In this document: piece by piece, positions 1-8,617 of the stretch
How the letters are laid out: each line of letters starts with the position of its first letter
Numbering within the stretch: the stretch's first letter is position 1
Source of the DNA: Apilactobacillus quenuiae
GTDB taxonomy: Bacteria > Bacillota > Bacilli > Lactobacillales > Lactobacillaceae
Direction: 5' to 3'
Length of the DNA stretch: 64,000 nucleotides
Assembly: GCF_002994005.1 (NCBI RefSeq)
Contig: NZ_POSN01000002.1
Location: 251,855 to 315,854 of the forward strand
Program-made: the position numbers and the translations under genes
The notes under the pieces: generated by a model
Seen by the model: the letters and a program-made list of their open reading frames with translations, nothing else
What the model was told of the DNA's origin: nothing
Databases searched by the model: none

Positions 1-1
1 C

Positions 2-916
2 GCATTAATTAAAGTTGTGACTATTATTGCTATGATCGTTGTTGGTGCTGTTGTGATTGTATTAGGTTTCAATGGAGTTGGCCCTACTGGTATCTCTAAT
101 TTATGGTCACATGGTTTCTTTACAGGTGGTGTTAAAGGATTCTTCTTTGCCTTATCAATTGTATTTGCTTCATATCAAGGTATTGAATTGATTGGGGTTA
201 CTGCTGGTGAAGCTGAAGATCCTAAACATACTTTAGTTAAGGCTATTCAAGATACAATTGGTAGAATTTTAATTTTCTACATTGGTTCTATTTTTGTTAT
301 GTTAGCAATTTACCCATGGGATAAGATTGTTAATATTGGTTCTCCATTTGTTGAAACATTCTCAAGAGTCGGCATTAGTTTTGCTGCATCTATCATTAAC
401 TTTGTAGTTCTAACTGCAGCTCTATCAGGCTCTAACTCAGCTATTTATAGCTCAAGCAGGATGTCATATCTATTAGCACAAAATGGTCAACTACCAAAGC
501 GTTATAATAAGATGAACAGACATGGAGTTCCATACATTTCAGTTATTTCAATCGCAACTGGAATTTTACTTGGTGTATTATTAAACGTAATCCTACCACT
601 TTTCTATAAAGGTGCTAGTCAAATCTTCGTTTATGTGTACAGTTCCTCTGTACTACCCGGGATGGTTCCTTGGTTCGTAATTATTGTTTCTGAATTAAAA
701 TATCGTAAACTATATCCAGAACGTATCAAGAATCACCCATTCAAAATGCCATTTGCACCTTTTTCAAACTATTTAACTTTAGCAATGTTAGCAATTACAC
801 TAGTATTCATGTTCTTTAATGATGATACTAGAATTCCATTAATCGTAGGAGTTGTATTCCTAGGGTTTATGACAATTTTATACTTTGCTAAATTTAATAA
901 AAAAGAAAATAAATAA
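2..916 (+). CDS. APC-family amino-acid permease, 5'-truncated by the window edge
   Basis: This is the C-terminal part of an amino-acid/proton symporter of the APC superfamily (AAT-like). The reading frame is open to the left edge, so the true start lies outside the window; the GTG at 17 is internal. About seven to eight hydrophobic segments remain. The stretch ASYQGIELIGVTAGEAEDP is the TM6-loop signature typical of AAT permeases such as LysP, AroP and GabP. The protein ends in a basic tail and is followed at once by a hairpin terminator. The substrate cannot be read from this fragment. Confidence 0.85.
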   Translation, partial: ALIKVVTIIAMIVVGAVVIVLGFNGVGPTGISNLWSHGFFTGGVKGFFFALSIVFASYQGIELIGVTAGEAEDPKHTLVKAIQDTIGRILIFYIGSIFVMLAIYPWDKIVNIGSPFVETFSRVGISFAASIINFVVLTAALSGSNSAIYSSSRMSYLLAQNGQLPKRYNKMNRHGVPYISVISIATGILLGVLLNVILPLFYKGASQIFVYVYSSSVLPGMVPWFVIIVSELKYRKLYPERIKNHPFKMPFAPFSNYLTLAMLAITLVFMFFNDDTRIPLIVGVVFLGFMTILYFAKFNKKENK

Positions 917-929
917 TTAAAATAATTAG

Positions 930-968
930 TAGCCACCCTTGAATTATAAATTTAAGGGTGGCTATTTT
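930..968 (+). terminator. Rho-independent terminator after the first permease
   Basis: Arms AGCCACCCTT (931-940) and AAGGGTGGCT (954-963) pair perfectly around an AT-rich loop and are followed by TTTT. Confidence 0.85.
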
Positions 969-1097
969 CATGATACAATAGTGATTATTGGCCAATCTTT
1001 ACTTGACATAGATAATATATTTAATTAGAATTCTAAGTAATTTCTAATCATTTTTTAATAAAAAGTTGTTTTTACAACTAAGAAAGAGGTAATGCTT

Positions 1098-2576
1098 ATG
1101 GGAAATCTTTTCAAAAGAATGAATCGAAAAGAAGATCCTAGTGTTTATGAACAAAAAGATTCTAAAATGATTCGATCAATGACTACTAAAGATTTTTTGG
1201 CTTTAGGAGTTGGAACCATTGTATCAACTGCAATCTTCACTTTACCTGGTGTGGTTGCAGCTAATAACGCTGGCCCTGCAGTTACAATATCGTTCTTATT
1301 AGCCGCAATTGTAGCTGGATTAGTTGCCTTAGGCTATGCTGAAATGGCTTCAGCAATGCCATTTGCTGGCTCTGCTTATTCATGGATCAATGTTATTTTT
1401 GGCGAATTTTGGGGCTGGGTCGCTGGTTGGGCCCTATTAGCAGAATACTTTATTGCCGTTGCATTTGTGGCAGCTGGATTATCAGCTAATTTTAGAGGAT
1501 TAATTGCCCCATTGGGAATTAATATTCCAACCGCATTATCTAACCCAATTAGTGCTCCCGGCGGATTTATTGATATTTGTACCGTTGTGATTATTTTAAT
1601 TGTTGCCTTTTTAATTACTCGTGGTGATAATAAAACATCAAAAATTGAAAATATTTTAGTAATTTTAAAAGTTTTAGCTATTTTAGTATTTATCTTTGTA
1701 GGATTATTCGCAATTCATATTCAAAACTATATTCCATTTGTTCCTGCACCTCGTACTAATCCAGATGGAACTGCATTCGGTGGCTTTGGTGGTATTTATG
1801 CTGGGGTTTCAGTAATTTTCTTATCGTATATTGGTTTTGATTCAATTGCGGCAAATTCTGCTGAAGCTAAAAATCCACAAAAAACGATGCCTCGTGGTAT
1901 CATCGGTTCTTTAGTAATTGCAGTTACTTTATTCGTAGCTGTATCGCTAGTTCTAGTTGGAATGTTTAAATACACTAACTATGCTAACAATGCTGAACCA
2001 GTTGGTTGGGCACTACGTCAAAGTGGCCATCCATATGTAGCTTCCGGAGTTCAAATTGTAGCAGTTGTCGGAATGTTCACTGCCTTAATTGGAATGATGA
2101 TGGCAGGTTCTAGATTGCTCTATTCATTTGGTCGTGATGGGATGTTACCTAAGTTCTTAGGTAAAGTTAGTGATAAACATAAATTACCCGTTAATGCAAT
2201 TTTAACCATTACAGTAATTTCAGTCTTGATTGGGGCTTTTCTAACATTTAATTTCCTATCACAATTAATTTCAGCTGGAACTTTAATTGCTTTCATGTTT
2301 GTTTCAATCGGAATTTATCCGTTAAGAAAACGTGAAGGTAAGGATATCAATATGCCTGGATTTAAAATGCCATTTTTCCCTGTTATGCCAGCACTTGGTT
2401 TTCTAGCTTCGTTATGGGTATTCTGGGGATTAGATGCTGATGCTAAGTTATATGCTTTGATTTGGTTCATCATAGGTATGGTTGTGTACTTTGCTTATGG
2501 AATGCATAATCGTGCTAAAGCACAAGTAGCTGAATTAAGAGATAAAAATAACGATTTTGATAATAAAATTGAATAA
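1098..2576 (+). CDS. APC-family amino-acid permease (CAT/YfnA-like)
   Basis: Polytopic transporter of about 492 aa with roughly 12 membrane segments, probably an amino-acid/proton symporter. The N-terminal GVGTIVSTAIFTLPGVVAA (first helix, broken) and the GFDSIAANSAEAKNP loop are hallmarks of cationic-amino-acid-type APC carriers. The start at 1098 is preferred over the ATG at 1092 because AGAGG (1085-1089) lies only 2 nt from 1092 but 8 nt from 1098. It stands alone between two terminators. Neighbouring permeases suggest reliance on imported amino acids, but the substrate is not shown by the sequence. Confidence 0.88.
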   Translation: MGNLFKRMNRKEDPSVYEQKDSKMIRSMTTKDFLALGVGTIVSTAIFTLPGVVAANNAGPAVTISFLLAAIVAGLVALGYAEMASAMPFAGSAYSWINVIFGEFWGWVAGWALLAEYFIAVAFVAAGLSANFRGLIAPLGINIPTALSNPISAPGGFIDICTVVIILIVAFLITRGDNKTSKIENILVILKVLAILVFIFVGLFAIHIQNYIPFVPAPRTNPDGTAFGGFGGIYAGVSVIFLSYIGFDSIAANSAEAKNPQKTMPRGIIGSLVIAVTLFVAVSLVLVGMFKYTNYANNAEPVGWALRQSGHPYVASGVQIVAVVGMFTALIGMMMAGSRLLYSFGRDGMLPKFLGKVSDKHKLPVNAILTITVISVLIGAFLTFNFLSQLISAGTLIAFMFVSIGIYPLRKREGKDINMPGFKMPFFPVMPALGFLASLWVFWGLDADAKLYALIWFIIGMVVYFAYGMHNRAKAQVAELRDKNNDFDNKIE

Positions 2577-2578
2577 AT

Positions 2579-2616
2579 AAAAATAGATAACTCATTTTTG
2601 AGTTATCTATTTTTAT
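2579..2616. terminator. Bidirectional terminator between permease and nox
   Basis: The arm at 2581-2594 and its complement at 2600-2613 form a 14-bp stem with a TTTT loop. It has A-tracts on one side and T-tracts on the other, so it serves both convergent genes. Confidence 0.85.
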
Positions 2617-2624
2617 GCAATATT

Positions 2625-3962
2625 TTATTTAGTTTCTTTTTCTTGAGCAGCTTGACCTAAAAGATTCAAATAATTAAATGGCCGATCAAAATTGGGTTGG
2701 AATAGCATATCTACCATTGCTAAATCATCGATTGTATTTCGGTTTTGAATACATACTGACAAAGTATTAGCTGATTGAGAGATATCATACTTGCTCATTA
2801 GTGAGCCCCCAAGAATACGGCGAGTATTAGGATCATAAACTAAGGACATTAAGACTGGTTTGGTCGTAGGCATAAATTCAGGGCGATAATTATCTTCGAT
2901 GACAACTGAATGGACATCAATTCCTTTACTTTCGGCCATTGCCACCGTCATTCCAGTCGATACAATCGAGTAATCATATAATTGTAATCCTGAAGATGAT
3001 TGTGTCCCCATATATTTAGCCGTAGGTTGATTAATATTTTCCCCCACTAGCATTCCTTGACGAACCGCATTAGTGGCTAATGGAATATATTCATTTGTAT
3101 CTGTTGGATTGTAATGGACAGCAACACTATCACCGGCACCAAAAATATTAGGATCAGAGGTTTGCATATATTCATTAGTTAATAATGCCCCATTAGGTAA
3201 CATATCAACTTTATCCTTTAATAATTCAGTATTAGGTAAAAATCCAACACATAGAATTGCCATATCGGTATGAATTTCCTTTTGATTAGTAGTAAGAATT
3301 AGTTCATCATTTTCTTCAAATTTTTCTACACGTTGATTTAATTCCAAATTCACATCGTGAGCTTGATATTGTTGTTCAATTACATCAGTGAATTCTCGAT
3401 CAAAATACTTAGACATCACTCGATCATTAGTGTCGATTAAAGTAGTTTCATGACCGTGATTAGAAAAGGCTTCAGCTAACTCCGCACCAATGTAGCCTCC
3501 ACCTACTACCGCAATGCGTTTAGTGGTTTTAGCTTTTTCAAATAGGATTTGTGCATCGTGCCAATTCTTACAGAAATAAACATGCTTATTATTTCTGCCT
3601 TCAATTGGTGGCAAAACCGGTCTAGAACCTGTTGTCATTACTAACTTGTCATAGTGGTCTGTCTTAGTCGAACCATCAGTTAATTTTTCAACAACAATGG
3701 TTTTAGTTTCTGGATCAATGGATTTAACATTGTGTGACATTTGAATATCTGCTCCTAAGTCAGATAATTCTTTAGGATTAGAATAAAATAAACCGTTAGG
3801 ATCTTTTACTTTACCATCTAAATACAATGCAATTCCACATGAAAGAAATGAAATATTATCATTTCTTTCATAAACAGTTACTTCAGCTTGTGGATTGTTT
3901 TTCAAAGTTTCCTTAACTGCAAAAGTTCCAGCATGAGTACAACCAACTACAATGATTTTCAT
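2625..3962 (-). CDS. nox: NADH oxidase, water-forming
   Basis: FAD-dependent pyridine nucleotide-disulfide oxidoreductase, about 445 aa, cytosolic. It reduces O2 to water with NADH, regenerating NAD+ for heterofermentation. Seen: N-terminal FAD-binding MKIIVVGCTHAGTFAVKETL, redox-active Cys42 in ISFLSCGIALYL, a second dinucleotide site VVGGGYIGAELAEAF, the FAD motif FGAGDSVAVHYNP, and a C-terminal dimerisation domain. The whole protein resembles lactobacillus Nox2 as I remember it. The open frame extends 25 codons upstream, but ATG at 3962 is chosen because GAGG lies 7-8 nt before it and homologues begin here. The promoter carries a Rex-like operator, which fits NADH/NAD+ control. Confidence 0.93.
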   Translation of the reverse strand: MKIIVVGCTHAGTFAVKETLKNNPQAEVTVYERNDNISFLSCGIALYLDGKVKDPNGLFYSNPKELSDLGADIQMSHNVKSIDPETKTIVVEKLTDGSTKTDHYDKLVMTTGSRPVLPPIEGRNNKHVYFCKNWHDAQILFEKAKTTKRIAVVGGGYIGAELAEAFSNHGHETTLIDTNDRVMSKYFDREFTDVIEQQYQAHDVNLELNQRVEKFEENDELILTTNQKEIHTDMAILCVGFLPNTELLKDKVDMLPNGALLTNEYMQTSDPNIFGAGDSVAVHYNPTDTNEYIPLATNAVRQGMLVGENINQPTAKYMGTQSSSGLQLYDYSIVSTGMTVAMAESKGIDVHSVVIEDNYRPEFMPTTKPVLMSLVYDPNTRRILGGSLMSKYDISQSANTLSVCIQNRNTIDDLAMVDMLFQPNFDRPFNYLNLLGQAAQEKETK

Positions 3963-4011
3963 ATTCATTACCTCATAATTAAATTTATCAATAATTAACT
4001 TGATGCATATA

Positions 4012-4039
4012 ATTATATACATTGTGAAATAAAACACAA
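4012..4039 (-). promoter_or_regulatory. nox promoter with Rex-like operator
   Basis: On the minus strand a -35-like TTGTGT (4034-4039), 16-nt spacer and -10 TATAAT (4012-4017) precede nox. The plus-strand 18-mer at 4022-4039, TTGTGAAATAAAACACAA, matches the Gram-positive Rex consensus TTGTGAAWWWWTTCACAA at 16 of 18 positions and overlaps the -35 and spacer. Rex is the NADH/NAD+-sensing repressor; the match is seen, binding is inferred. Confidence 0.7.
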
Positions 4040-4056
4040 TTAATTTGACTCATAAA

Positions 4057-4083
4057 AAAAGATTGCTTTTAAGCAATCTTTTA
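4057..4083 (-). terminator. Terminator after the first GT39-like gene
   Basis: AAAGATTGCTT/AAGCAATCTTT hairpin. Read on the minus strand it ends in a run of seven T. Confidence 0.8.
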
Positions 4084-5427
4084 ATTTATTCTTGAATTCA
4101 TGTATAAATATACCCTTTTCCAAACATAATTATAACTGTAAGGTAATCTCTTAAAGACTTTATATTTAGACTTAACTTTCTTATTATTTGAGACAGCGTA
4201 CATAACATTCTCAGTAAAAAAATTAATATTTTTATTATTAATATTAACTGATTTATTCTTATGCTGCTTAATTGCAGAAAATTGATTGTATAGAGAATAA
4301 GATACTGGAATTCGATTAAATACTTCATAATGAATAGATTTTAATGATAATAAAGGGATAAAAATAAAGAAAACAATTAGCAATAATTTATAACTAACCT
4401 TATTTGATCTATATTCATAAGAATAAAAAAAATAAGAAAAACATATTAATTCATAGATTAATAATGAAGGATACATATATCTTAATAACAACATTGGTGT
4501 TGAGTATATTGACATCAAACTAGATAATAAAACAGTTAAAAAATTAACCATAAATAAAATCACTAAACTACTTTTTTCTTTAATTTTAGGATCTTTGAGC
4601 ATCCAATAAAATGGAATAATAAATAATATTGCAAAAAAAGCAATTTCTAGAAAATTCTGTAATAAAAAGTGCCGACTAATCCAAAATCCTTGTGAAGCAT
4701 GAACTATCTGTTTTCTAATTCCATATAATATCCAAGGAATATAGAGAATAAGATATATAATTCCGCTTAAAAAATATTTCATTCCATTATCGTAATCGTG
4801 TTTATATAAAGACCAAACAAAATAGCAAAGCAAGAATAAACCAGCCATCATAGCGGTAAAATAATGCGAGTATGCGGAAAGTTCAAATAATATTACTGAA
4901 AATGTTAGCTTTGAAACTTGTTTTGATTGATGAAAAATAATTAGATAATAAAAGCCCATCACTAAAAATAAAGCTGCTAATGAATACATTCTAATATTAA
5001 TGATTGGTTGTAAATCCATAGGTTGATGAACATTATAATTAAACAATCCCAAAACATTAGGTAACAATATCATTAATATTAATTGATAAATCCAAGCAAT
5101 TTTAATACCAAGCATTTTTGAAATCATTCTAATATAAATGAAAGAAAGTAGTGCACATAATATAGAGAATAATCTTCCTACAATGATTTCACTTAATAAA
5201 GTGTGCTTATAAAATAATAAACAACTAAAAACAAACTTTATTATTATGTAATATAATGGTGGATGCACATCCAACGCATCAGTTCTAATAATGTCCAAAT
5301 AACTACTATGAACTAAAGTTAATGTAAATATTTCATCCTTAGCCAGTGTTAATTTCATATATAACATTAAAATGAATAAAATAATTATTATACATATAAT
5401 ATTTTTATACTTTTTTATAAAATAAAT
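4081..5427 (-). CDS. GT39-like polytopic membrane glycosyltransferase, probable AUU start
   Basis: Membrane protein with about ten hydrophobic segments. Near the N-terminus it has the acidic AKDEIFTLTLVHSSY loop followed by DVHPPLYYIIIK, the Asp-Glu ... His-Pro-Pro-Tyr pattern of polyprenyl-phosphate-sugar glycosyltransferases (GT39/ArnT type). It is a paralogue of the gene ending at 8617. The first ATG (5367) would delete the first membrane helix and has no good SD. In frame upstream, AGGGGA (5436-5441) lies 8 nt before an ATT at 5427, giving a basic-then-hydrophobic N-terminus (about 448 aa) that aligns with the paralogue. An in-frame ATG at 5436 is followed directly by TAA. Sugar donor and acceptor are unknown. 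Confidence 0.65.
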   Translation of the reverse strand: MYFIKKYKNIICIIIILFILMLYMKLTLAKDEIFTLTLVHSSYLDIIRTDALDVHPPLYYIIIKFVFSCLLFYKHTLLSEIIVGRLFSILCALLSFIYIRMISKMLGIKIAWIYQLILMILLPNVLGLFNYNVHQPMDLQPIINIRMYSLAALFLVMGFYYLIIFHQSKQVSKLTFSVILFELSAYSHYFTAMMAGLFLLCYFVWSLYKHDYDNGMKYFLSGIIYLILYIPWILYGIRKQIVHASQGFWISRHFLLQNFLEIAFFAILFIIPFYWMLKDPKIKEKSSLVILFMVNFLTVLLSSLMSIYSTPMLLLRYMYPSLLIYELICFSYFFYSYEYRSNKVSYKLLLIVFFIFIPLLSLKSIHYEVFNRIPVSYSLYNQFSAIKQHKNKSVNINNKNINFFTENVMYAVSNNKKVKSKYKVFKRLPYSYNYVWKRVYLYMNSRIN

Positions 5428-5479
5428 TTTTTACATCCCCTAATGATAACTTTTACAAATAATTATAACATCATAAATA

Positions 5480-5511
5480 AAAAAGATGATTATTCATCAA
5501 GAACAACCATC
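5480..5511 (-). terminator. Terminator after the first MFS gene
   Basis: On the minus strand AGATGGTT pairs with AATCATCT (one G-T), followed by TTTTTT. It lies directly at the stop codon of the MFS gene. Confidence 0.65.
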
Positions 5512-6734
5512 TATTCATCAAATTCATAGCTATTTCGTAACTCTGGGACTTTCCATTTCATTAAAATAAAAGTAATTAAAACAACTAATGCACTTACATA
5601 AAAGACAGCATTGTAATCCCAAATTGAGGAGACAACACTTCCTAAAATTGATCCAATACAGATTCCTATTGCCTGTGCACCCTGATTTAAACTAAAAGCC
5701 ATTCCAGTTGAACTAGCTGGTGTCCCTTTAGCTAATAAGGTTTGTACTGATGGGAATAATGCCGCATTGGAAATTCCAGTTAAGAATCTAAAGAAACCAA
5801 AGAACAGAACACTAGGAGCAAATCCTTGAGGGAACAAGAATAGAATTGCTAATAAGAAACCTAAAGTTAATACCTTATTAGTCCCATGTTTATCACCAAA
5901 ACGACCAAATAATGGGGATACCATAACCATACCAATTCCAGGCATAGCAGCAACAATACCGGAAACAACTGAAATATCACCACTGCCCCCCATTAGTTCT
6001 TTAACATATAAAGTAATTAGTGGATTGATTGAATTATTCATAATTTGTAAGGCAATTGAAATCACCAAAATCCAAATTACAAAATGGGGATTGGAAAATC
6101 CTTGGATAATTTTGATAAATGATTGTTTCTTCTCTTTCAACTTGGCAGGATCTGGTTTGAAATATTCTTCTACAAAAATAAATGTTAATAGGAAGAAAGA
6201 AAAAAGTAATAATCCAGTTATCATAAACGATACTCGAATGCTGACAAGGCGGACTAAGAAGCCACCAAAAATAGGTCCAACTAGAAATCCACTAGTATAT
6301 CCTGTCGATAACCAACTTAAGGCATAGCCAGTATTTTTACGTGGTGTCCCGGTCGCAACTAAAGCAATAGAATTAGGAATAACCCCATCAAAGAAACCTT
6401 GTAAGGCTTTTAAAAATAATAGTTCCCAAATATTGGTACAAAATGCCATTAAGAATATGGTAATGGCGGAACCAAAAGATGTCTGAAGGACTAGCCTTTT
6501 ACGACCATGGCGATCTGCAAAGCGTCCCCACATTGCTGAAGTAAAGATAACCACAATAAATGGTGCCGCATAAATAATACCACTCCAGATAGCTAACTCA
6601 CTTTTACTAAAATCGCCTAATTGCGCAATATATAATGGCTGAAACGGAATAATTTCACTAAAGGCCACTCCAGTTAAAAATGTCCCAAACAATAATATCC
6701 ATAAGTTTTTACGCCAATATGAATTATCGTCCAA
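5511..6734 (-). CDS. MFS drug-efflux-type transporter (DHA1)
   Basis: Twelve-segment major facilitator, 407 aa, likely a proton-coupled exporter in the cytoplasmic membrane. Motif A, WGRFADRHGRKRLVL, lies between TM2 and TM3, and a degenerate copy (LFGRFGDKHGTNKVL) lies between TM8 and TM9, as in DHA1 drug-proton antiporters. It is about half identical by eye to the MFS protein at 7269-8489, with only a small gene between. The -35 to RBS region lies in 6735-6800, behind the preceding gene's terminator. The real substrate is unknown. Confidence 0.82.
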   Translation of the reverse strand: MDDNSYWRKNLWILLFGTFLTGVAFSEIIPFQPLYIAQLGDFSKSELAIWSGIIYAAPFIVVIFTSAMWGRFADRHGRKRLVLQTSFGSAITIFLMAFCTNIWELLFLKALQGFFDGVIPNSIALVATGTPRKNTGYALSWLSTGYTSGFLVGPIFGGFLVRLVSIRVSFMITGLLLFSFFLLTFIFVEEYFKPDPAKLKEKKQSFIKIIQGFSNPHFVIWILVISIALQIMNNSINPLITLYVKELMGGSGDISVVSGIVAAMPGIGMVMVSPLFGRFGDKHGTNKVLTLGFLLAILFLFPQGFAPSVLFFGFFRFLTGISNAALFPSVQTLLAKGTPASSTGMAFSLNQGAQAIGICIGSILGSVVSSIWDYNAVFYVSALVVLITFILMKWKVPELRNSYEFDE

Positions 6735-6800
6735 ATTATAACCCCCTATTATATTTACTGTGTAATTACCAACATAACGACTATTAAAATAAAAGGCAAG

Positions 6801-6842
6801 AAAAAAGTAACAAAATCCATATTAAGATTTTGTTACTTTTTC
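6801..6842 (-). terminator. Terminator after the small gene 6846-7247
   Basis: A 16-bp stem (6802-6817 with 6826-6841) with an 8-nt loop. On the minus strand it is followed by a T-run. Confidence 0.85.
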
Positions 6843-6845
6843 AAT

Positions 6846-7247
6846 CTAAATTAACTTACCATTCTTATCAACAGTTACCATTGAACCCTCATCTTGATGA
6901 TTTTCAAATTTACGATGCAACAAAGCAATGCATTCATCAATACAATAACCCAAAGTCATTTCTTGATGAAAATGAACTTTAGCAATTTCACGAACACTAT
7001 CAATTTTTTTCAAATATGCATCAATAAAATCATTTAAATATTCATTATAGCTTTGCGTTACTTTAAATAAGTTATAACCATTTTCACTATCAAACTTAGC
7101 TACATATAAATTATCATCGTTGATTTGTGTTTGTAGAATCATCTTTTTAATTGCTGATTTATCAAAATTAATCGCTAATTGAGTCAAATCATCTTTAGAT
7201 AAATTACTATCTGCCAGCTCAATAATATGTTCATTATGTCGACGCAT
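6846..7247 (-). CDS. Conserved-looking hypothetical protein between two MFS genes
   Basis: Soluble 133-aa protein that I do not recognise. It has no signal peptide or membrane helix and is predicted mixed alpha/beta with many charged residues. Its start has a clear RBS (AAGGAG, 9-10 nt upstream). It begins 21 nt after the stop of the MFS gene 7269-8489 and ends at a strong terminator, so it is probably the second gene of that transcript. A cytosolic helper or sensor for the transporter is possible but unsupported. Confidence 0.6.
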   Translation of the reverse strand: MRRHNEHIIELADSNLSKDDLTQLAINFDKSAIKKMILQTQINDDNLYVAKFDSENGYNLFKVTQSYNEYLNDFIDAYLKKIDSVREIAKVHFHQEMTLGYCIDECIALLHRKFENHQDEGSMVTVDKNGKLI

Positions 7248-7268
7248 TTTATAGATCTCCTTATTCAG

Positions 7269-8489
7269 TTACTTATTTTTCCTAATTTCAGGTACTCGCC
7301 ATTCCAAAAGAATTAAGTTCACTACTAATAATAACGCGGTAAAAACAAAGACTCCACTATAATCAAACAGATTAGAAATAAATCCACCCATCATTGAACC
7401 TACCACTGCCCCAATGGCTTGTGCAGCTTGATTCAAGCTAAATACCATCCCAGTAGACCCAGCAGGTGTCTTTTTAGCTAACAATGTTTGAATAATTGGA
7501 TAAATTGCTGCGTTTGAAATCCCAACTAAGAACCTTAAAATTCCTAGCACAATTACACTAGTAAAAAATCCCTGTGGTAAATAAAAAATAATAGAGAAAA
7601 TAAATCCATAAATCAAAATTTTATTTGAGCCAATCCGATCACCTAAGCGTCCCCAAAATGGTGAAGCAATTAGCATAGCAATACCTGGAAGTGAAGAAAT
7701 AACCCCGGCTACTACGGTAATTGGCCCATGATTATTCATTAATTCTTTTACAAATAAACTAATAACTGGATAAATTGAATATAATCCTGCCTGTACGATA
7801 ATAGTAGAAACTAATAACCAGGCCGTCAATTTAGGATTAGGAAATTCCCTTAGAAAGTGAATATCAAATAATGAAGTTTGCTTTTTTATTTTATTAGGAT
7901 CCGGTTTAAAAGTTTCTTTAACCATAAAAAAGCTAAGCAAGAATGATAAGAATAATAATCCACCAGTGATAAAGAAAGTTACTCGAATGGAAAACAAGCC
8001 GGCTAAAAAGCCACCCAAAATAGGGCCTAATAGATTACCTCCAACATAACCAGTCGTAATAATGCCTAATGCATAACCCTCTTTTTTCTTAGGGGTTTCA
8101 GCCGCAACTAGTGCCGTTGCATTGGGAATAACGCCTGCAAAAAAGCCTTGTGCTGCTCTTAATGCGACTAATTCCCAAGCGTTGGTAACTAATCCCATTA
8201 AAGTAATTGCAATTGCAGAACCAACAGTCGTCTGCAATAACAATCTTTTTCGTCCGTGCCGATCAGCAAAGCGTCCCCACATCGGTGCAGTGACTGCTAC
8301 TACAATAAAAGTTGCAGCATACACTAGCCCACTAACCATGGATAAGGCCCCATGTGAGAATTTTCCAAGCTCACTAACATATAATGACAAGAATGGAATT
8401 ACTTCACTGAATCCCGTTCCCGCAATAAATGTCGCAAACCACAATACTAATAAATTTCTTCGCCAAATCGGCTGACTAGAATCACTCAT
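7269..8489 (-). CDS. MFS drug-efflux-type transporter (DHA1), paralogue
   Basis: 406 aa, twelve membrane segments, with motif A WGRFADRHGRKRLLL at residues near 70 and a second-half copy FWGRLGDRIGSNKIL. It shares long blocks with the MFS protein at 5511-6734 (both begin with a WRRN/WRKN stretch, and both have GxPxGSTGMxFSLNQ-type C-terminal motifs), so the two arose by duplication. It starts with ATG behind an AAGAAAAGAGG-type RBS and is followed within 22 nt by the small gene 6846-7247. Substrate unknown. Confidence 0.82.
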   Translation of the reverse strand: MSDSSQPIWRRNLLVLWFATFIAGTGFSEVIPFLSLYVSELGKFSHGALSMVSGLVYAATFIVVAVTAPMWGRFADRHGRKRLLLQTTVGSAIAITLMGLVTNAWELVALRAAQGFFAGVIPNATALVAAETPKKKEGYALGIITTGYVGGNLLGPILGGFLAGLFSIRVTFFITGGLLFLSFLLSFFMVKETFKPDPNKIKKQTSLFDIHFLREFPNPKLTAWLLVSTIIVQAGLYSIYPVISLFVKELMNNHGPITVVAGVISSLPGIAMLIASPFWGRLGDRIGSNKILIYGFIFSIIFYLPQGFFTSVIVLGILRFLVGISNAAIYPIIQTLLAKKTPAGSTGMVFSLNQAAQAIGAVVGSMMGGFISNLFDYSGVFVFTALLLVVNLILLEWRVPEIRKNK

Positions 8490-8584
8490 AGAGTGAAAAA
8501 ACCTCTTTTCTTAAATTCAATTCAAATGTATAACAATAATAACTGAGTTATTATATCATAATATGTAAAAACATATTAGTAGCT

Positions 8585-8617
8585 AAAAAAGATTGATGAA
8601 AAATTATTCATCAATCT
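8585..8617 (-). terminator. Terminator after the second GT39-like gene
   Basis: AGATTGATGA/TCATCAATCT stem; on the minus strand it is followed by TTTTTT. Confidence 0.85.

Noticed and set aside
6025-6327. Plus-strand frame of 100 codons inside the MFS gene
   Set aside because: No SD or domain; antisense shadow of a conserved transporter.
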